Positions 23,754 through 32,451 of a stretch of DNA of 34,146 bases are shown here, one piece after another. This DNA comes from Beijerinckiaceae bacterium (GTDB lineage: Bacteria > Pseudomonadota > Alphaproteobacteria > Rhizobiales > Beijerinckiaceae). The notes below the pieces were generated by a model. It searched no databases, was not told the origin of the DNA, and worked only from the letters and a program-made list of their open reading frames with translations. Position 1 is the first letter of the stretch, and every line of letters begins with the position of its first letter. The position numbers were made by a program, and so were the translations under genes. The stretch spans positions 1 to 34,146 of the forward strand of contig JAIEQX010000191.1 of the NCBI GenBank assembly GCA_019747375.1, given 5' to 3'.

Positions 23754-25259
23754 ATGCACGACCTCGATGAAGCCCATGACCACGCCGGCATGTCGGAGGA
23801 AGACAAGGCCGCCATGGCGGCCTGGATCTGGAGCCAGGAAACCGTCGAACTGAAGACGATCGGCATCGACATCGGCAGCTCGACGTCGCATCTCCTGTTC
23901 GCCAAGGTCACCCTGCAGCGGCAGTCGCAGGGACTTTCGAGCCGCTTTCTGGTGACGCGCCGCGACGTTCTGTGGCGCTCGCCCATCATGCTGACGCCAT
24001 TCCTGCCGAACGGCACCATCGACGCGCGCAGCCTGGAAGATTTTATCCGCGGCGCCTATGCGGCGGCCGGCTTCCGCCGCGAGGACGTGGACACGGGCGC
24101 GGTGATCCTGACCGGCGAGGCGATCAAGCGCACCAATGCGCGCGCCATCGACGAATTGTTTGCTGAAGAAGCCGGAAAATTCGTCTGCGCCACCGCCGGC
24201 CACAAGCTCGAATGCACGCTGGCGGCGCATGGATCGGGCGCGGTCGCGCTGTCCAAGGCGCAGGACGCCGTGGTGCTGCACATCGACATCGGCGGCGGCA
24301 CCACGAAACTGTCGCTCATCGACCGCGGCGTCATCCGCAGCGTCGCGGCCTTCGCGGTCGGCGGGCGCCTGCTCGCGCATGACGGCCGCGAGGGCTGGAC
24401 CCGCGTCGACGAATCCGCGCAACTCGTCGCCGACGAACTCGGCCTTTCGACGACGCCTGGCGCGCTGTCGAACCTGATGACCCGCAAGAAGATCGCCGAA
24501 CGGCTGGCCGATATCGCGGTCGACCAGATCACCGGCGCCAAGCTCGACGCTCTGGGGCAGAAGCTCGAACTGACCGAACCGCTCGACCGCAGCCTGACGC
24601 CCACGATCCTGACGTTTTCCGGCGGCGTGTCGGAGTATATTTTCGGCACGGAAGAAGCCGAATATGGCGACATCGCCAAGCTTCTGGCCGCGGCGATCCG
24701 CACCAAGCTCGCGGCGCGTTCGAGCCTGCCGATCAGCGATCCGGGCAATCGCATCCGCGCAACCGTGATCGGCGCCTCGCAGTTCACCGTGCAGGTCAGC
24801 GGCAAGACGATCTATCTTCCGCCCGACGGATCGCTGCCGGTGCACAATGTGCCGGTCATCCAGGTCGGCATGGACCTGTCGGACGACATCGCGCCCGAGG
24901 TCGTCACCAAGCGCATCCTCGAAAAGATCGCGCAGCTCGATCTCGAACCTTCGGACCGCATGGCCATTGCATTTCCATGGCATGGCGACCCGGAATACAG
25001 CCGCCTCGCTTCCGCGGCGCGCGCCATCCGGGATGCGGTCGCGCCCGAGGGACGCCGCAAGAACCTGCTGCTGATGATGATCGACGGCGATGTCGGCCGC
25101 ACGATGGGCCGGCTCCTTTCCGACGAGGTGGGACTCGACGGACCCCTCGTCTCGATCGACGGCGTGCAGTTGCAGGAGCTCGATTATGTGGATGTCGGCG
25201 AATTGATCTCGCCGCCCGGCGTCGTTCCGGTCGTCATCAAGTCGCTGCTCTTCTCATGA
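23754..25259 (+). CDS. EutA-like ASKHA-fold ATPase (ethanolamine ammonia-lyase reactivase family)
   Basis: This 501-residue protein is homologous over its length to EutA, the ATPase that exchanges damaged cobalamin on adenosylcobalamin-dependent ethanolamine ammonia-lyase. The actin/Hsp70-type phosphate loops are visible: GIDIGSST at 37-44 and HIDIGGGTTKLS at 176-187. The EutA blocks VILTGEAIKRTNAR at 117-130 and VGGRLL also appear. A 30-residue His/Asp/Glu-rich N-terminal extension precedes the fold. EutB, EutC and every other eut gene are absent from the window, as is any recognisable B12 enzyme. The gene follows the Rieske oxygenase by 103 nt and precedes the bicupin by 54 nt, with a hairpin between. 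It may reactivate an enzyme encoded elsewhere, or have been recruited to a new client in this pathway. Confidence 0.88.
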   Translation: MHDLDEAHDHAGMSEEDKAAMAAWIWSQETVELKTIGIDIGSSTSHLLFAKVTLQRQSQGLSSRFLVTRRDVLWRSPIMLTPFLPNGTIDARSLEDFIRGAYAAAGFRREDVDTGAVILTGEAIKRTNARAIDELFAEEAGKFVCATAGHKLECTLAAHGSGAVALSKAQDAVVLHIDIGGGTTKLSLIDRGVIRSVAAFAVGGRLLAHDGREGWTRVDESAQLVADELGLSTTPGALSNLMTRKKIAERLADIAVDQITGAKLDALGQKLELTEPLDRSLTPTILTFSGGVSEYIFGTEEAEYGDIAKLLAAAIRTKLAARSSLPISDPGNRIRATVIGASQFTVQVSGKTIYLPPDGSLPVHNVPVIQVGMDLSDDIAPEVVTKRILEKIAQLDLEPSDRMAIAFPWHGDPEYSRLASAARAIRDAVAPEGRRKNLLLMMIDGDVGRTMGRLLSDEVGLDGPLVSIDGVQLQELDYVDVGELISPPGVVPVVIKSLLFS

Positions 25260-25264
25260 CGGAT

Positions 25265-25286
25265 CGCCCGGCCGAAGAGCCGGGCG
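25265..25286. other. Intercistronic hairpin between EutA-like and bicupin genes
   Basis: Arms CGCCCGGC and GCCGGGCG form an 8-bp GC stem with a 6-nt loop, 5 nt past the stop codon. No T run follows; a GGGAGG ribosome binding site for the bicupin comes next. It is likely an mRNA-stability or partial-termination element. Confidence 0.5.
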
Positions 25287-25313
25287 GCCAAACAGCAAAA
25301 ACGGGAGGTTTGC

Positions 25314-26423
25314 ATGAGCACACAGGAACAGCCGCGCTATGGCGTGGATCCGTATCTCGACTGGGTCGCGCGGGAAGGCCTGCCGGTCACCGAGCATTAC
25401 GGCATCGACCTCTTCTCGGTCGAGACCAAGCCCTGGGCGCGCTACGGCGTGAAGGGCGCGGCCGTGCACCTGAAGGGCCGCGGCGACTTTTCGAACATGT
25501 TCCTGTTCGACATCGGACCGGGACAATCGACGACGCCGCAGCGGCACCTCTACGAAGACGTCATCTATGTGCTCGAGGGATCGGGTTCGACGCAGGTCGA
25601 GTTCGCGGACGGCACGAAGCGCAGCTTCGAATGGGGGCCGAAGAGCCTGTTCGCGATTCCGCTCAACGCCAGGCATCGCCACTTCAACGGCAGCGGCCGT
25701 GAGCGCGCGCTGCTGGTCTCCACCACCAACCTGCCGATGATCCTCAACGTGTTTCACGACGAGAGCTTCGTGTTCGGCACCGACCGCGACTTCATGGAGC
25801 GCGCCGGCAAGCAGGGCTATTTCGCCGGCGAGGGCGACCTCATCACGGTGCGGCCCGGAAACCATATGTGGGAGACGAATTTCGTCCCCGATCTGGCGGC
25901 GATCGAACTCAAGTCCTGGGGCGACCGCGGCGCCGGCGGCACCAACATCATGTTCGTGCTGGCCGACGGAATCATGCACGCGCATATTTCCGAAATGCCG
26001 GTCGGCACCTACAAGAAGGGCCACAAGCACGGGCCGAGCTTCCATGTGATGTGCGTCACCGGACATGGCTATTCGTTGCTTTGGTATCCGCACGAGAAGG
26101 ATTTCATCCGCATCGACTGGAAGCACGGCACGGTGTTTCCGCCGGCGGACCAGCAGTTCCATCAGCATTTCAACACGAGCCAGGCGCCCGCCCGCTATCT
26201 GGCGACCGCTGTCGGCGGCCTGCGTTATCCCACCATGCTGGCGCAGCGGCGCTCGCTGCTCGGCGTGAATGGCGAGAAAGGCGCGGTGTCGCTCTCGATC
26301 AAGGAAGGCGGCGACCAGATCGAGTATGAAGATCAGGATCCGCGCATCCATCGCGAGTGGCTGGAAGAAATGCGCAAGAACGACGTGACGCCGAAGATGG
26401 ACAAGTTCAAGGTCGCTTGCTGA
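25314..26423 (+). CDS. Bicupin protein linked to the EutA-like gene
   Basis: This 369-residue protein has two cupin barrels. The first (about 55-140) has H78, E81, H121 and H123 in RHLYEDVIYVLEG and ARHRHFN. The second (about 205-300) has H237, H239, H244, H283 and H285 in KKGHKHGPSFHVMCVTGHG and FHQHFN. Both barrels could bind a metal. There is no signal peptide. Bicupins include gentisate-type dioxygenases, oxalate decarboxylases and mannose-6-phosphate isomerases; none fits well. I recall that proteins of this type are sometimes labelled ethanolamine ammonia-lyase-activating protein, which I cannot check and which may only reflect neighbourhood. A strong GGGAGG site precedes the ATG, and a strong terminator follows. 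It may be a dioxygenase or decarboxylase of the pathway, or the client or partner of the EutA-like ATPase. Confidence 0.82.
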   Translation: MSTQEQPRYGVDPYLDWVAREGLPVTEHYGIDLFSVETKPWARYGVKGAAVHLKGRGDFSNMFLFDIGPGQSTTPQRHLYEDVIYVLEGSGSTQVEFADGTKRSFEWGPKSLFAIPLNARHRHFNGSGRERALLVSTTNLPMILNVFHDESFVFGTDRDFMERAGKQGYFAGEGDLITVRPGNHMWETNFVPDLAAIELKSWGDRGAGGTNIMFVLADGIMHAHISEMPVGTYKKGHKHGPSFHVMCVTGHGYSLLWYPHEKDFIRIDWKHGTVFPPADQQFHQHFNTSQAPARYLATAVGGLRYPTMLAQRRSLLGVNGEKGAVSLSIKEGGDQIEYEDQDPRIHREWLEEMRKNDVTPKMDKFKVAC

Positions 26424-26455
26424 GACGGCTCCGCCTTCGCTTCATGATCGAGATC

Positions 26456-26490
26456 GATCCCCGGAACGCGCGTTCCGGGGATCTTTTTTT
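26456..26490 (+). terminator. Strong rho-independent terminator after the bicupin gene
   Basis: A 28-bp perfect palindrome (26456-26483, arms GATCCCCGGAAC / GTTCCGGGGATC around CGCG) is followed by seven T residues (26484-26490). It lies 33 nt past the bicupin stop codon and ends the oxygenase-EutA-bicupin transcript. It is the only textbook intrinsic terminator I found in the window. Confidence 0.95.
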
Positions 26491-26582
26491 GGCGTTGGTT
26501 CCGGTGGGGTTTCGCCCCTACACTGCCTGCATAATCCGCGCCCGGCCCCGGCCAGAGACAGCGGAACAGCGGGAGGACGGCC

Positions 26583-27635
26583 ATGGATCGTAGACAGCTT
26601 GTCGCGGGGCTTGCAGCCACGGGCGCAACAGCAGGATTTTCGGGCGCCGCGCGCGCGCAGGATTCCGTGGCGGGCCTTTACAAGGGCCGGACGATCACGC
26701 TGTTCGTGCCGACGTCTCCGGGCGGCATCAACGATATTTCGGCCCGGCTCGCCGCGCGGCATATCGGGCGTTTCCTGCCGGGCGCGCCGAACGTGGTGGT
26801 GCAGAACATTCCGGGCGGCGGCGGACTCGTGGCGGCGAACCGCCTCTACAACACGGCTGAGCGTGACGGCAGCGTGATTTCGATCATCCAGCGCGGCGCC
26901 ATGCAGCTCGCCATCCAGGGCCACGCGAACGCGAAATTCGACCCGATGAAATTCACCTGGCTGGGCAGCCTGTCGTCCTATGAAGACGACGCCTATCTGC
27001 TGCTCGTCAACGCCAGCCATCCGGCGCGCACGGCGGCCGACCTGAAGAAGGGCGGCGCAGTGGTCAGGCTCGGCGGCGACCAGCCGGGCTCGACCAACCT
27101 CACCTTCGCGATCATCGCCAAGACGGTGCTGGGATTGAACATCGAGGTGGTGTGCGGATATCCGGGCGCCGCGCCGATGTTCCTCGCCATGCAGCGCGGC
27201 GAGATCGACGGACAGGTGATCGGGCTTCAGGCGGTGCGCGCCGGACAACCGAACCTCTGGGACGAGAAGAAGCTCAGGCCGCTGATCCAGTTCGGCCGCG
27301 TCAAGCGGCTCGCCGCTATGCCGGACGTGCCGACCGGACGCGAACTTGCGCCCGACGCCCGCATGCTGTCGCTGATCGAATTCGCGGAACTTCCGTTCTT
27401 CATGGCGCTGCCGTTTCTGGCGCCGCCTGACATTCCGGCGGACCGCGCCGGCGCGCTGCAGACGGCTTTCATGGAGATGACGCGCGACCGGGACTTCAGG
27501 GCGGACGCCGAGAAGATGAAGGTCGAACTTTCGCCGATCGACGGCGACGCGGTGAAGACGCTGGTTGAAAAAAGCGCCACGACGCCGAAGGACGTGGTGA
27601 CGCTCTATAACGAGATGGTGCCGGTCGGCACGTAA
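26583..27635 (+). CDS. TctC/Bug-type periplasmic substrate-binding receptor, single copy
   Basis: This 350-residue receptor has an N-terminal signal of about 26 residues that starts MDRRQLVAGLAA; the RR pair leaves Tat export open. The mature start GLYKGRTITLFVPTSPGGINDISARL places it nearer the tandem receptors at 598-2741 than the classical TctC at 11551. Family blocks NIPGGGGLVAANRLY and AAMPDVPTGREL are present. The ATG at 26583 has a GGGAGG ribosome binding site. It lies just past the strong terminator and so has its own promoter. It converges on the next gene with only 2 nt between stops. No TctA/TctB is adjacent. The ligand is probably a pathway substrate or analogue. Confidence 0.91.
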   Translation: MDRRQLVAGLAATGATAGFSGAARAQDSVAGLYKGRTITLFVPTSPGGINDISARLAARHIGRFLPGAPNVVVQNIPGGGGLVAANRLYNTAERDGSVISIIQRGAMQLAIQGHANAKFDPMKFTWLGSLSSYEDDAYLLLVNASHPARTAADLKKGGAVVRLGGDQPGSTNLTFAIIAKTVLGLNIEVVCGYPGAAPMFLAMQRGEIDGQVIGLQAVRAGQPNLWDEKKLRPLIQFGRVKRLAAMPDVPTGRELAPDARMLSLIEFAELPFFMALPFLAPPDIPADRAGALQTAFMEMTRDRDFRADAEKMKVELSPIDGDAVKTLVEKSATTPKDVVTLYNEMVPVGT

Positions 27636-27637
27636 GC

Positions 27638-28477
27638 CTATTTGCGCGTCCAGCCCGGAGGATTGGCGGCCTTGATGCGGCGGCCCTCCTTGACGAGTTC
27701 CTTGATGGCCCCGGTGACGGGCACGGAAAGCCCGGCCTGATCGGCCATTCTGGAGACGATCTGCATGTCTTTCAGAGCCCAGGTGAAGGTGGTCTGATCC
27801 CAGTCTTCCAGCGCCTGGCTCTTGCCGGAACTCATCATCAGGGCGTCGCGCAGGTTCGGCAGATCGATGCCGGTCGATTCGGCGATGCGGCCCGCCTCGA
27901 TCAGGCCGATCGAGGTGATCCAGAGCATGAGATTGTTCATCGCCTTGCCGACCTGACCATGCCCGACATCGCCGAGATGCGAAATGTCGGACGCGAACGT
28001 GCCGAAGACCTTGCGGCCGCGCGCCACCACATCGGGCTTGCCGCCGAACAGCGCCAGCAGCTTGCCTTCGTCGGCGAACCAGCGGCCACGGCAGATCGGC
28101 GCATCGAGAATGTCGACGCCCCGGGCGCGGGCCTTCTCATCGAGCGCCTTGACGGTGTCGGGCGCGACCGTGGAACAGACCGCAATGATGGCGCCGGGCT
28201 TCAGGGCGGCGAGCAGGCCGTTTTCGCCGAGCACGACGGCGTTGACTTCCTCGTCATAGCCGACGCCCAGAATCACGATGTCGCTCGTCGCGCTCACTTC
28301 GGCGGGCGAGGCCGCGATGACCGCGCCCATGTCTCGCACCCTGGCGACGTTCTCGTCATTGATGTCATGCGCGGTGACGGCATAGCCATGCCTGATGAGA
28401 TGTTTCACCATGGGCTGGCCCATGCGGCCGACTCCGATGACGCCAACGCGTTCTTTCGCGGCGATCTGTTCCGTCAT
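27638..28477 (-). CDS. NAD(P)-dependent oxidoreductase, 3-hydroxyisobutyrate dehydrogenase-like
   Basis: This 279-residue beta-hydroxyacid dehydrogenase has the cofactor motif GVIGVGRMGQPM at 12-23, the CSTVAP substrate strand at 101-106, and catalytic Lys178 in GQVGKAMNNLM. The substrate-binding loop that usually reads DAPVSGG is DAPICRGRWFADEGK here, with Cys, Arg and Trp replacing the Ser-Gly-Gly core. An unusual substrate is therefore expected. The ATG at 28477 follows GGGAGC; a frame to 28597 would run into hyuB. It lies 13 nt downstream of the hydantoinase B gene and is probably co-transcribed with it. The family oxidises 3-hydroxyacids, tartronate semialdehyde or succinate semialdehyde. 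Confidence 0.9.
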   Translation of the reverse strand: MTEQIAAKERVGVIGVGRMGQPMVKHLIRHGYAVTAHDINDENVARVRDMGAVIAASPAEVSATSDIVILGVGYDEEVNAVVLGENGLLAALKPGAIIAVCSTVAPDTVKALDEKARARGVDILDAPICRGRWFADEGKLLALFGGKPDVVARGRKVFGTFASDISHLGDVGHGQVGKAMNNLMLWITSIGLIEAGRIAESTGIDLPNLRDALMMSSGKSQALEDWDQTTFTWALKDMQIVSRMADQAGLSVPVTGAIKELVKEGRRIKAANPPGWTRK

Positions 28478-28490
28478 GTCGTGCTCCCTT

Positions 28491-30149
28491 TCAGAGAATT
28501 TTTTGCCCGTAGTCGCGTTCGGCCGCTTCCGGCGTGACGCGACGCTCGGCGATGTCGTCCGCAAGGGCTGCGGCGTCGCGCTCATGCGGATCGCCATAGC
28601 CGCCGCCGCCCGCGCTTTGCAGAAGGAAACGGTCGCCCGCCTGGAGGTCGAACCGCGCGGAGGCGCGCACCACCTGCTCGCGCTCCGTGCCCGGATTGAT
28701 CACGAAGCGGCCGGGTCCGCCCTCGCGGCCGCCCGCGACGCCATTGGGCGGAAAGCGGCTCTTGTCGAAGCGGCGGATGATGCTGGCGTCTTCCAGCAAT
28801 TCATATTCGCGCAGCATGCTGAGGCCGCCGCGCCAGCGACCGGCGCCGCCGGTGTCGGGCGCCATGTCGAAGCGCGTGATGCGGCATGGATATTCGGATT
28901 CGAGGATCTCGATCGGGGTGATGTGCAGATTGCTGAGATGCGCCGCGGTGGCGGAGGCTCCGTCATGCCCCATGCCGCCGCCATAGGCCGAGCCGACGAT
29001 CTCGTATTGCATGTTCGATCCGCCGGGGCGGCCGCGGCTCCAGTTGATCAGCAGCGCGCTGGACGAGCCCGCGCCGGCAATGGCGCGCGCCGGATGGAAA
29101 TGCGCCATGGCGTCGAGGATGACGTCCACGAGTTTCAGATTGACCATCTGGTAATTCGACACGGGGGCGGGCGCGCGCGCATCCGTGACGGTGCCGGGCT
29201 TCGTGACGATGCGCACCGCGTCGCGCATGCCGTCGTTGAAGGCGAAGCGCGGGCCGAGGCTGCCGATCAGCGCGTAGAAAACGCAGGCCTCCACCATGGA
29301 GGGGCGCAGATTGACCGGGCCCCTCGCCTGCGGATCGCTGTCTGAAAAATCGAAGGTCGCGAGCCCGTCCTGCATGGTGATCGTGACGGCGAGCTTGATG
29401 GGCTTGTCCATCACGACGCCGTCGCTGTCGAGCAGGCCTTCGGCGGACGACGTTCCCTCGGGCAGCTTGGCGATGGCGCCGCGCAATTCGTCCGTGGCGC
29501 CCTTGAGGATCGCCGCGAAGGCTTCCGTCATCGTGGGCGCGCCGAAACGCGCGCAGAGTTCGCCGACACGCGCGGCGCCCATCTCCGTCACGGCGATCTG
29601 GGCCGTCACGTCGCCGCGCACCAAGGCGGGCTGACGCGTGTTGGCGAGGATCAGACGCTCGATATCGTGCAGGATCCTGCCGCCCGCCCGAATCTTGATC
29701 GGCGGAATCAGCAGGCCTTCGTGGAACATTTCGGTCGCATTGGCGGAGGTCGATCCCGGCACGGTTCCGCCGATGTCGGCCTTGTGGGCGATCGATCCCG
29801 AAAAGGCGACGATCTTGCCGTCGGCGAAGACCGGCGCCACGAAGGCCATGTCGGACACATGCGGCAGGCCGCCTTCGTAGGGGTGGTTCGATACGAAGAC
29901 GTCGCCGGGCTCGATGCCGCCGTCACCGTAGACTTCAAGGATGCGGCCGACGAGATGGCGGTAGACCGGCGCGTGGAAAAACATCGGCGGGGCGACGATG
30001 AGGCGTCCCGTCGCGTCGACGATCACGCAGGAGAAATCACGCGATTCACGGATGATGGTCGAATAGCCGGAGCGATAGAAATGATAGTGCATTTCATCGA
30101 CCAGGCTGGCGATCTTGTTGCGCAGGATCTGGATGGTGATCGCGTCCAT
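28491..30149 (-). CDS. hyuB: Hydantoinase B/oxoprolinase family protein
   Basis: This 552-residue protein of the HyuB/AcxB family has the conserved blocks AIVSGYS-like RSGYSTIIRESRDFSC, PGDVFVSNHPYEGGLPHVSDM, FSGSIAHKADIGG and GGGGYGDPHERD. It is the partner of HyuA in ATP-dependent hydantoinases, 5-oxoprolinase and the acetone/acetophenone carboxylases. The start lies 3 nt after the hyuA stop. The dehydrogenase gene follows. With HyuA it could open a cyclic imide or lactam such as a hydantoin or pyroglutamate, or carboxylate a ketone. The third subunit of acetone carboxylase (AcxC) is missing, which argues against that option. Confidence 0.92.
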   Translation of the reverse strand: MDAITIQILRNKIASLVDEMHYHFYRSGYSTIIRESRDFSCVIVDATGRLIVAPPMFFHAPVYRHLVGRILEVYGDGGIEPGDVFVSNHPYEGGLPHVSDMAFVAPVFADGKIVAFSGSIAHKADIGGTVPGSTSANATEMFHEGLLIPPIKIRAGGRILHDIERLILANTRQPALVRGDVTAQIAVTEMGAARVGELCARFGAPTMTEAFAAILKGATDELRGAIAKLPEGTSSAEGLLDSDGVVMDKPIKLAVTITMQDGLATFDFSDSDPQARGPVNLRPSMVEACVFYALIGSLGPRFAFNDGMRDAVRIVTKPGTVTDARAPAPVSNYQMVNLKLVDVILDAMAHFHPARAIAGAGSSSALLINWSRGRPGGSNMQYEIVGSAYGGGMGHDGASATAAHLSNLHITPIEILESEYPCRITRFDMAPDTGGAGRWRGGLSMLREYELLEDASIIRRFDKSRFPPNGVAGGREGGPGRFVINPGTEREQVVRASARFDLQAGDRFLLQSAGGGGYGDPHERDAAALADDIAERRVTPEAAERDYGQKIL

Positions 30150-30152
30150 GGC

Positions 30153-32282
30153 TCAGCCCTTGCGTTCGAGAACGAGATTGCGGAAGCCGTCGACGCGTGC
30201 GCTCCAGCCGGGATTGACCACCGTGGTGGCGTCGAACTGCTCGATGATGGCTGGTCCGTCGAGGCTGACGCCGACATCGAGCCCGTCGCGCTCGTAGACG
30301 CGCGTCGCAACTGGCGTGCGGCCATCGAAATGGACGTTGCGATGTCCTTTTTCGGCTGCGGCGGCGGGCCTTTGATCGCGCGGCGGCGCCTCTTCGCGCG
30401 GCTCGTATTTCGGCACGGCGACGCGCAGGCGCAGGCGGTAGCTGACGATCTCGACCGGACGGTCCGCCGCGGCGTGGCCGTGGATCTGCGCGTGGCGTTC
30501 ATCGAAACGCGCGCGTGCGGCGGCCATCGAGGCGGCGTCGAGTTTTTCGCCGAACAGGCCGTCGAGCGGCGTGCGCAATTCGTAGCCCTGCCCCGTGTAG
30601 CGCAGGTCGAATTCGCGCGAGAAACGCGCGTCTTCGAGCTTCATGCCCTCGGCCACGAGTTCGCGACGGGCCTTGTCCTCCAGCAGGGCGAAAATGTCTT
30701 CGGCATGCTGCGGGGCGACATCCGCGAAGGGGCGCAGTTCGGAGCGGATGTAATCGTGCACGACATCGGTGCAGAGCAGTCCGAGCGCCGAGAAGGCGCC
30801 GGGGCGCATCGGCACGAGGATGCGTTTCATGCCGAGCTCCTCGGCCACGGCCGCCGCATGCACGGCGCCGGCGCCGCCGAACGGCAGCAGCGTGAAGGTC
30901 GACAGGTCGACGCCGCGTTTGGCGGCGAAGACCCGTACCTCGTCGGCCATGCGCATGTCGACGATGCGGCGGATGCCGGCGGCGGCTTCAAGCGCGTCGA
31001 GCCCGAGCGGGCGCGCCACATGATGTTCGAGCGCGGAGCGCGCCGCCGCGAGATCGAGCTTCTGCGCTCCGCCGAGAAAATAGTCGGGGTTCAGATAACC
31101 GCAGACGATGTCGGCGTCGGTGACGGTGGGGCGCTCGCCGCCGCGTCCGTAACAGGCGGGACCGGGATCTGCGCCGGCGCTCTGCGGCCCGACCGTGAGA
31201 AAGCCGCCGCCGTCGATCGACGCAATCGAGCCGCCGCCTGCCGAAATCGTCGTCATGTCGAGCGCCGGCACGTCGATCTGCCGGCGGGCGATCACGCCTT
31301 CGGTCACTTCCAGCGGCGCGCCGCCTTCGATGAAGGCGATGTCGGCGCTGGTGCCGCCCATGTCGAGCGTGACAAGTCCACGGCCGGCATCGGCGGCCGC
31401 CAGATAGGCGCTGGCCTGAGCGCCCGCCGCCGGGCCCGACAGAAGCGTGTGGACGGTGCGCCCGCCCTCGATGGCCGCCGTGAAGGGCATGACGCCGCCG
31501 TTCGACTGCATCAGAAAGCGCTGCTGCGTGCCGAGCCCGCGCTCGTCGAGCCCGCGATTGAGGTGATCGATGTAGCGCACCAGAACGGGCTCTAGATAGG
31601 CGTTGAGAAGCGTCGTCGAGAGGCGCGCCCATTCGCGAATGCGCGGCAGCACCTCGCTCGAAATGGAGACCTGAATCCCCGGCGCCTCCTCGTGGATGAT
31701 GCGGCGCGTCTCCTCCTCATGCTCGGGATTCATGAACGAGAAGAGATAGGAGACGGCGATCGATTCCACGCCGGCGTCGCGCAGGCTTCGCGCCGCCTCG
31801 CGCACGGCGTCGCGATCGAGCGGCACAAGAACCTCGCCCTGATAATCGGTGCGTTCCGGAATTTCCCGCGTGCGGCTCTGCGGCGCGATGGGGATCGGCT
31901 TTGCGTAGAAATAATCGAAGAGATTGCCGTCGCGCGCCTGCGACTGCACCTCCTGCACGGCCCGATAACCCCTGGTGATCAGCAGTCCGACCTTGGCGCC
32001 GCGCATTTCGAGCAGCGCATTGGTGGTGATGGTGGTGCCATGCGCAAAAAATTCGATGTCGTTCGGGCTGACGCCTTTCTCGACAAATTTGCCGACGCCG
32101 TTGAGCACGCCGAGCGCCGGATTCTTGGGCGTGGACGAAACTTTCTCGACCGCAAACGAGCCTGTGCGCGTGTCGAGAAGAACGAGGTCGGTGTGCGTCC
32201 CGCCGACATCGACGCCGAGGCGATAGCGCGCGCGCTGGCCACTGGCGTCTTTCCGGCCGTCCGCGTCGTCCTGGCGCTGCAT
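30153..32282 (-). CDS. hyuA: Hydantoinase A/oxoprolinase family protein
   Basis: This 709-residue ATPase subunit of the HyuA/AcxA family has an N-terminal phosphate loop VDVGGTHTD at 24-32, an HGTTITTNALLE segment at 81-92 and a second loop DMGGTSAD at 307-314. The LLPFGGAGAVHA and MRPGAFSALGLL blocks come later in the chain. It uses ATP to activate the ring or ketone substrate handled with HyuB. The ATG at 32282 has AGGGAAA before it; a longer frame to 32384 adds an unconserved leader. The 169 bp upstream (32283-32451) separate it from the DUF971 gene and must hold its promoter, but none is clear. It is the second actin-fold ATPase of the window, unrelated in detail to the EutA-like one. Confidence 0.92.
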   Translation of the reverse strand: MQRQDDADGRKDASGQRARYRLGVDVGGTHTDLVLLDTRTGSFAVEKVSSTPKNPALGVLNGVGKFVEKGVSPNDIEFFAHGTTITTNALLEMRGAKVGLLITRGYRAVQEVQSQARDGNLFDYFYAKPIPIAPQSRTREIPERTDYQGEVLVPLDRDAVREAARSLRDAGVESIAVSYLFSFMNPEHEEETRRIIHEEAPGIQVSISSEVLPRIREWARLSTTLLNAYLEPVLVRYIDHLNRGLDERGLGTQQRFLMQSNGGVMPFTAAIEGGRTVHTLLSGPAAGAQASAYLAAADAGRGLVTLDMGGTSADIAFIEGGAPLEVTEGVIARRQIDVPALDMTTISAGGGSIASIDGGGFLTVGPQSAGADPGPACYGRGGERPTVTDADIVCGYLNPDYFLGGAQKLDLAAARSALEHHVARPLGLDALEAAAGIRRIVDMRMADEVRVFAAKRGVDLSTFTLLPFGGAGAVHAAAVAEELGMKRILVPMRPGAFSALGLLCTDVVHDYIRSELRPFADVAPQHAEDIFALLEDKARRELVAEGMKLEDARFSREFDLRYTGQGYELRTPLDGLFGEKLDAASMAAARARFDERHAQIHGHAAADRPVEIVSYRLRLRVAVPKYEPREEAPPRDQRPAAAAEKGHRNVHFDGRTPVATRVYERDGLDVGVSLDGPAIIEQFDATTVVNPGWSARVDGFRNLVLERKG

Positions 32283-32451
32283 GGCGTTTCCCTGTCCCCA
32301 TGGCCGCCCCTTTTCGGGACGCGCCCGCGCGTGAACCGCGCTTGTTTCATTTCCCGCAGACACGCAAACGCGCTGCGACGCCAAACTAGCGCGTCGGCAC
32401 GTTCAGGTAAATTCAAGCCTGTCTGTATGTCGGGTAAAGCGGGCGTTTAGC

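Noticed and set aside
23754-26423. An ethanolamine-utilisation operon.
   Set aside because: Only the EutA-like gene fits; eutB, eutC, shell-protein and aldehyde-dehydrogenase genes are absent, so ethanolamine use cannot be inferred.
26491-26582. Promoter with CATAAT at 26530-26535 for the receptor gene at 26583.
   Set aside because: The -10 is attractive but no acceptable -35 lies 16-18 nt upstream.
29667-31595. Plus-strand open frame of about 640 codons opposite hyuB and hyuA.
   Set aside because: Antisense shadow that spans two real genes; no recognisable fold or start signal.
28491-32282. Acetone or acetophenone carboxylase operon.
   Set aside because: The AcxC-type third subunit is missing and the neighbour is a hydroxyacid dehydrogenase, so the generic HyuA/HyuB label is safer.
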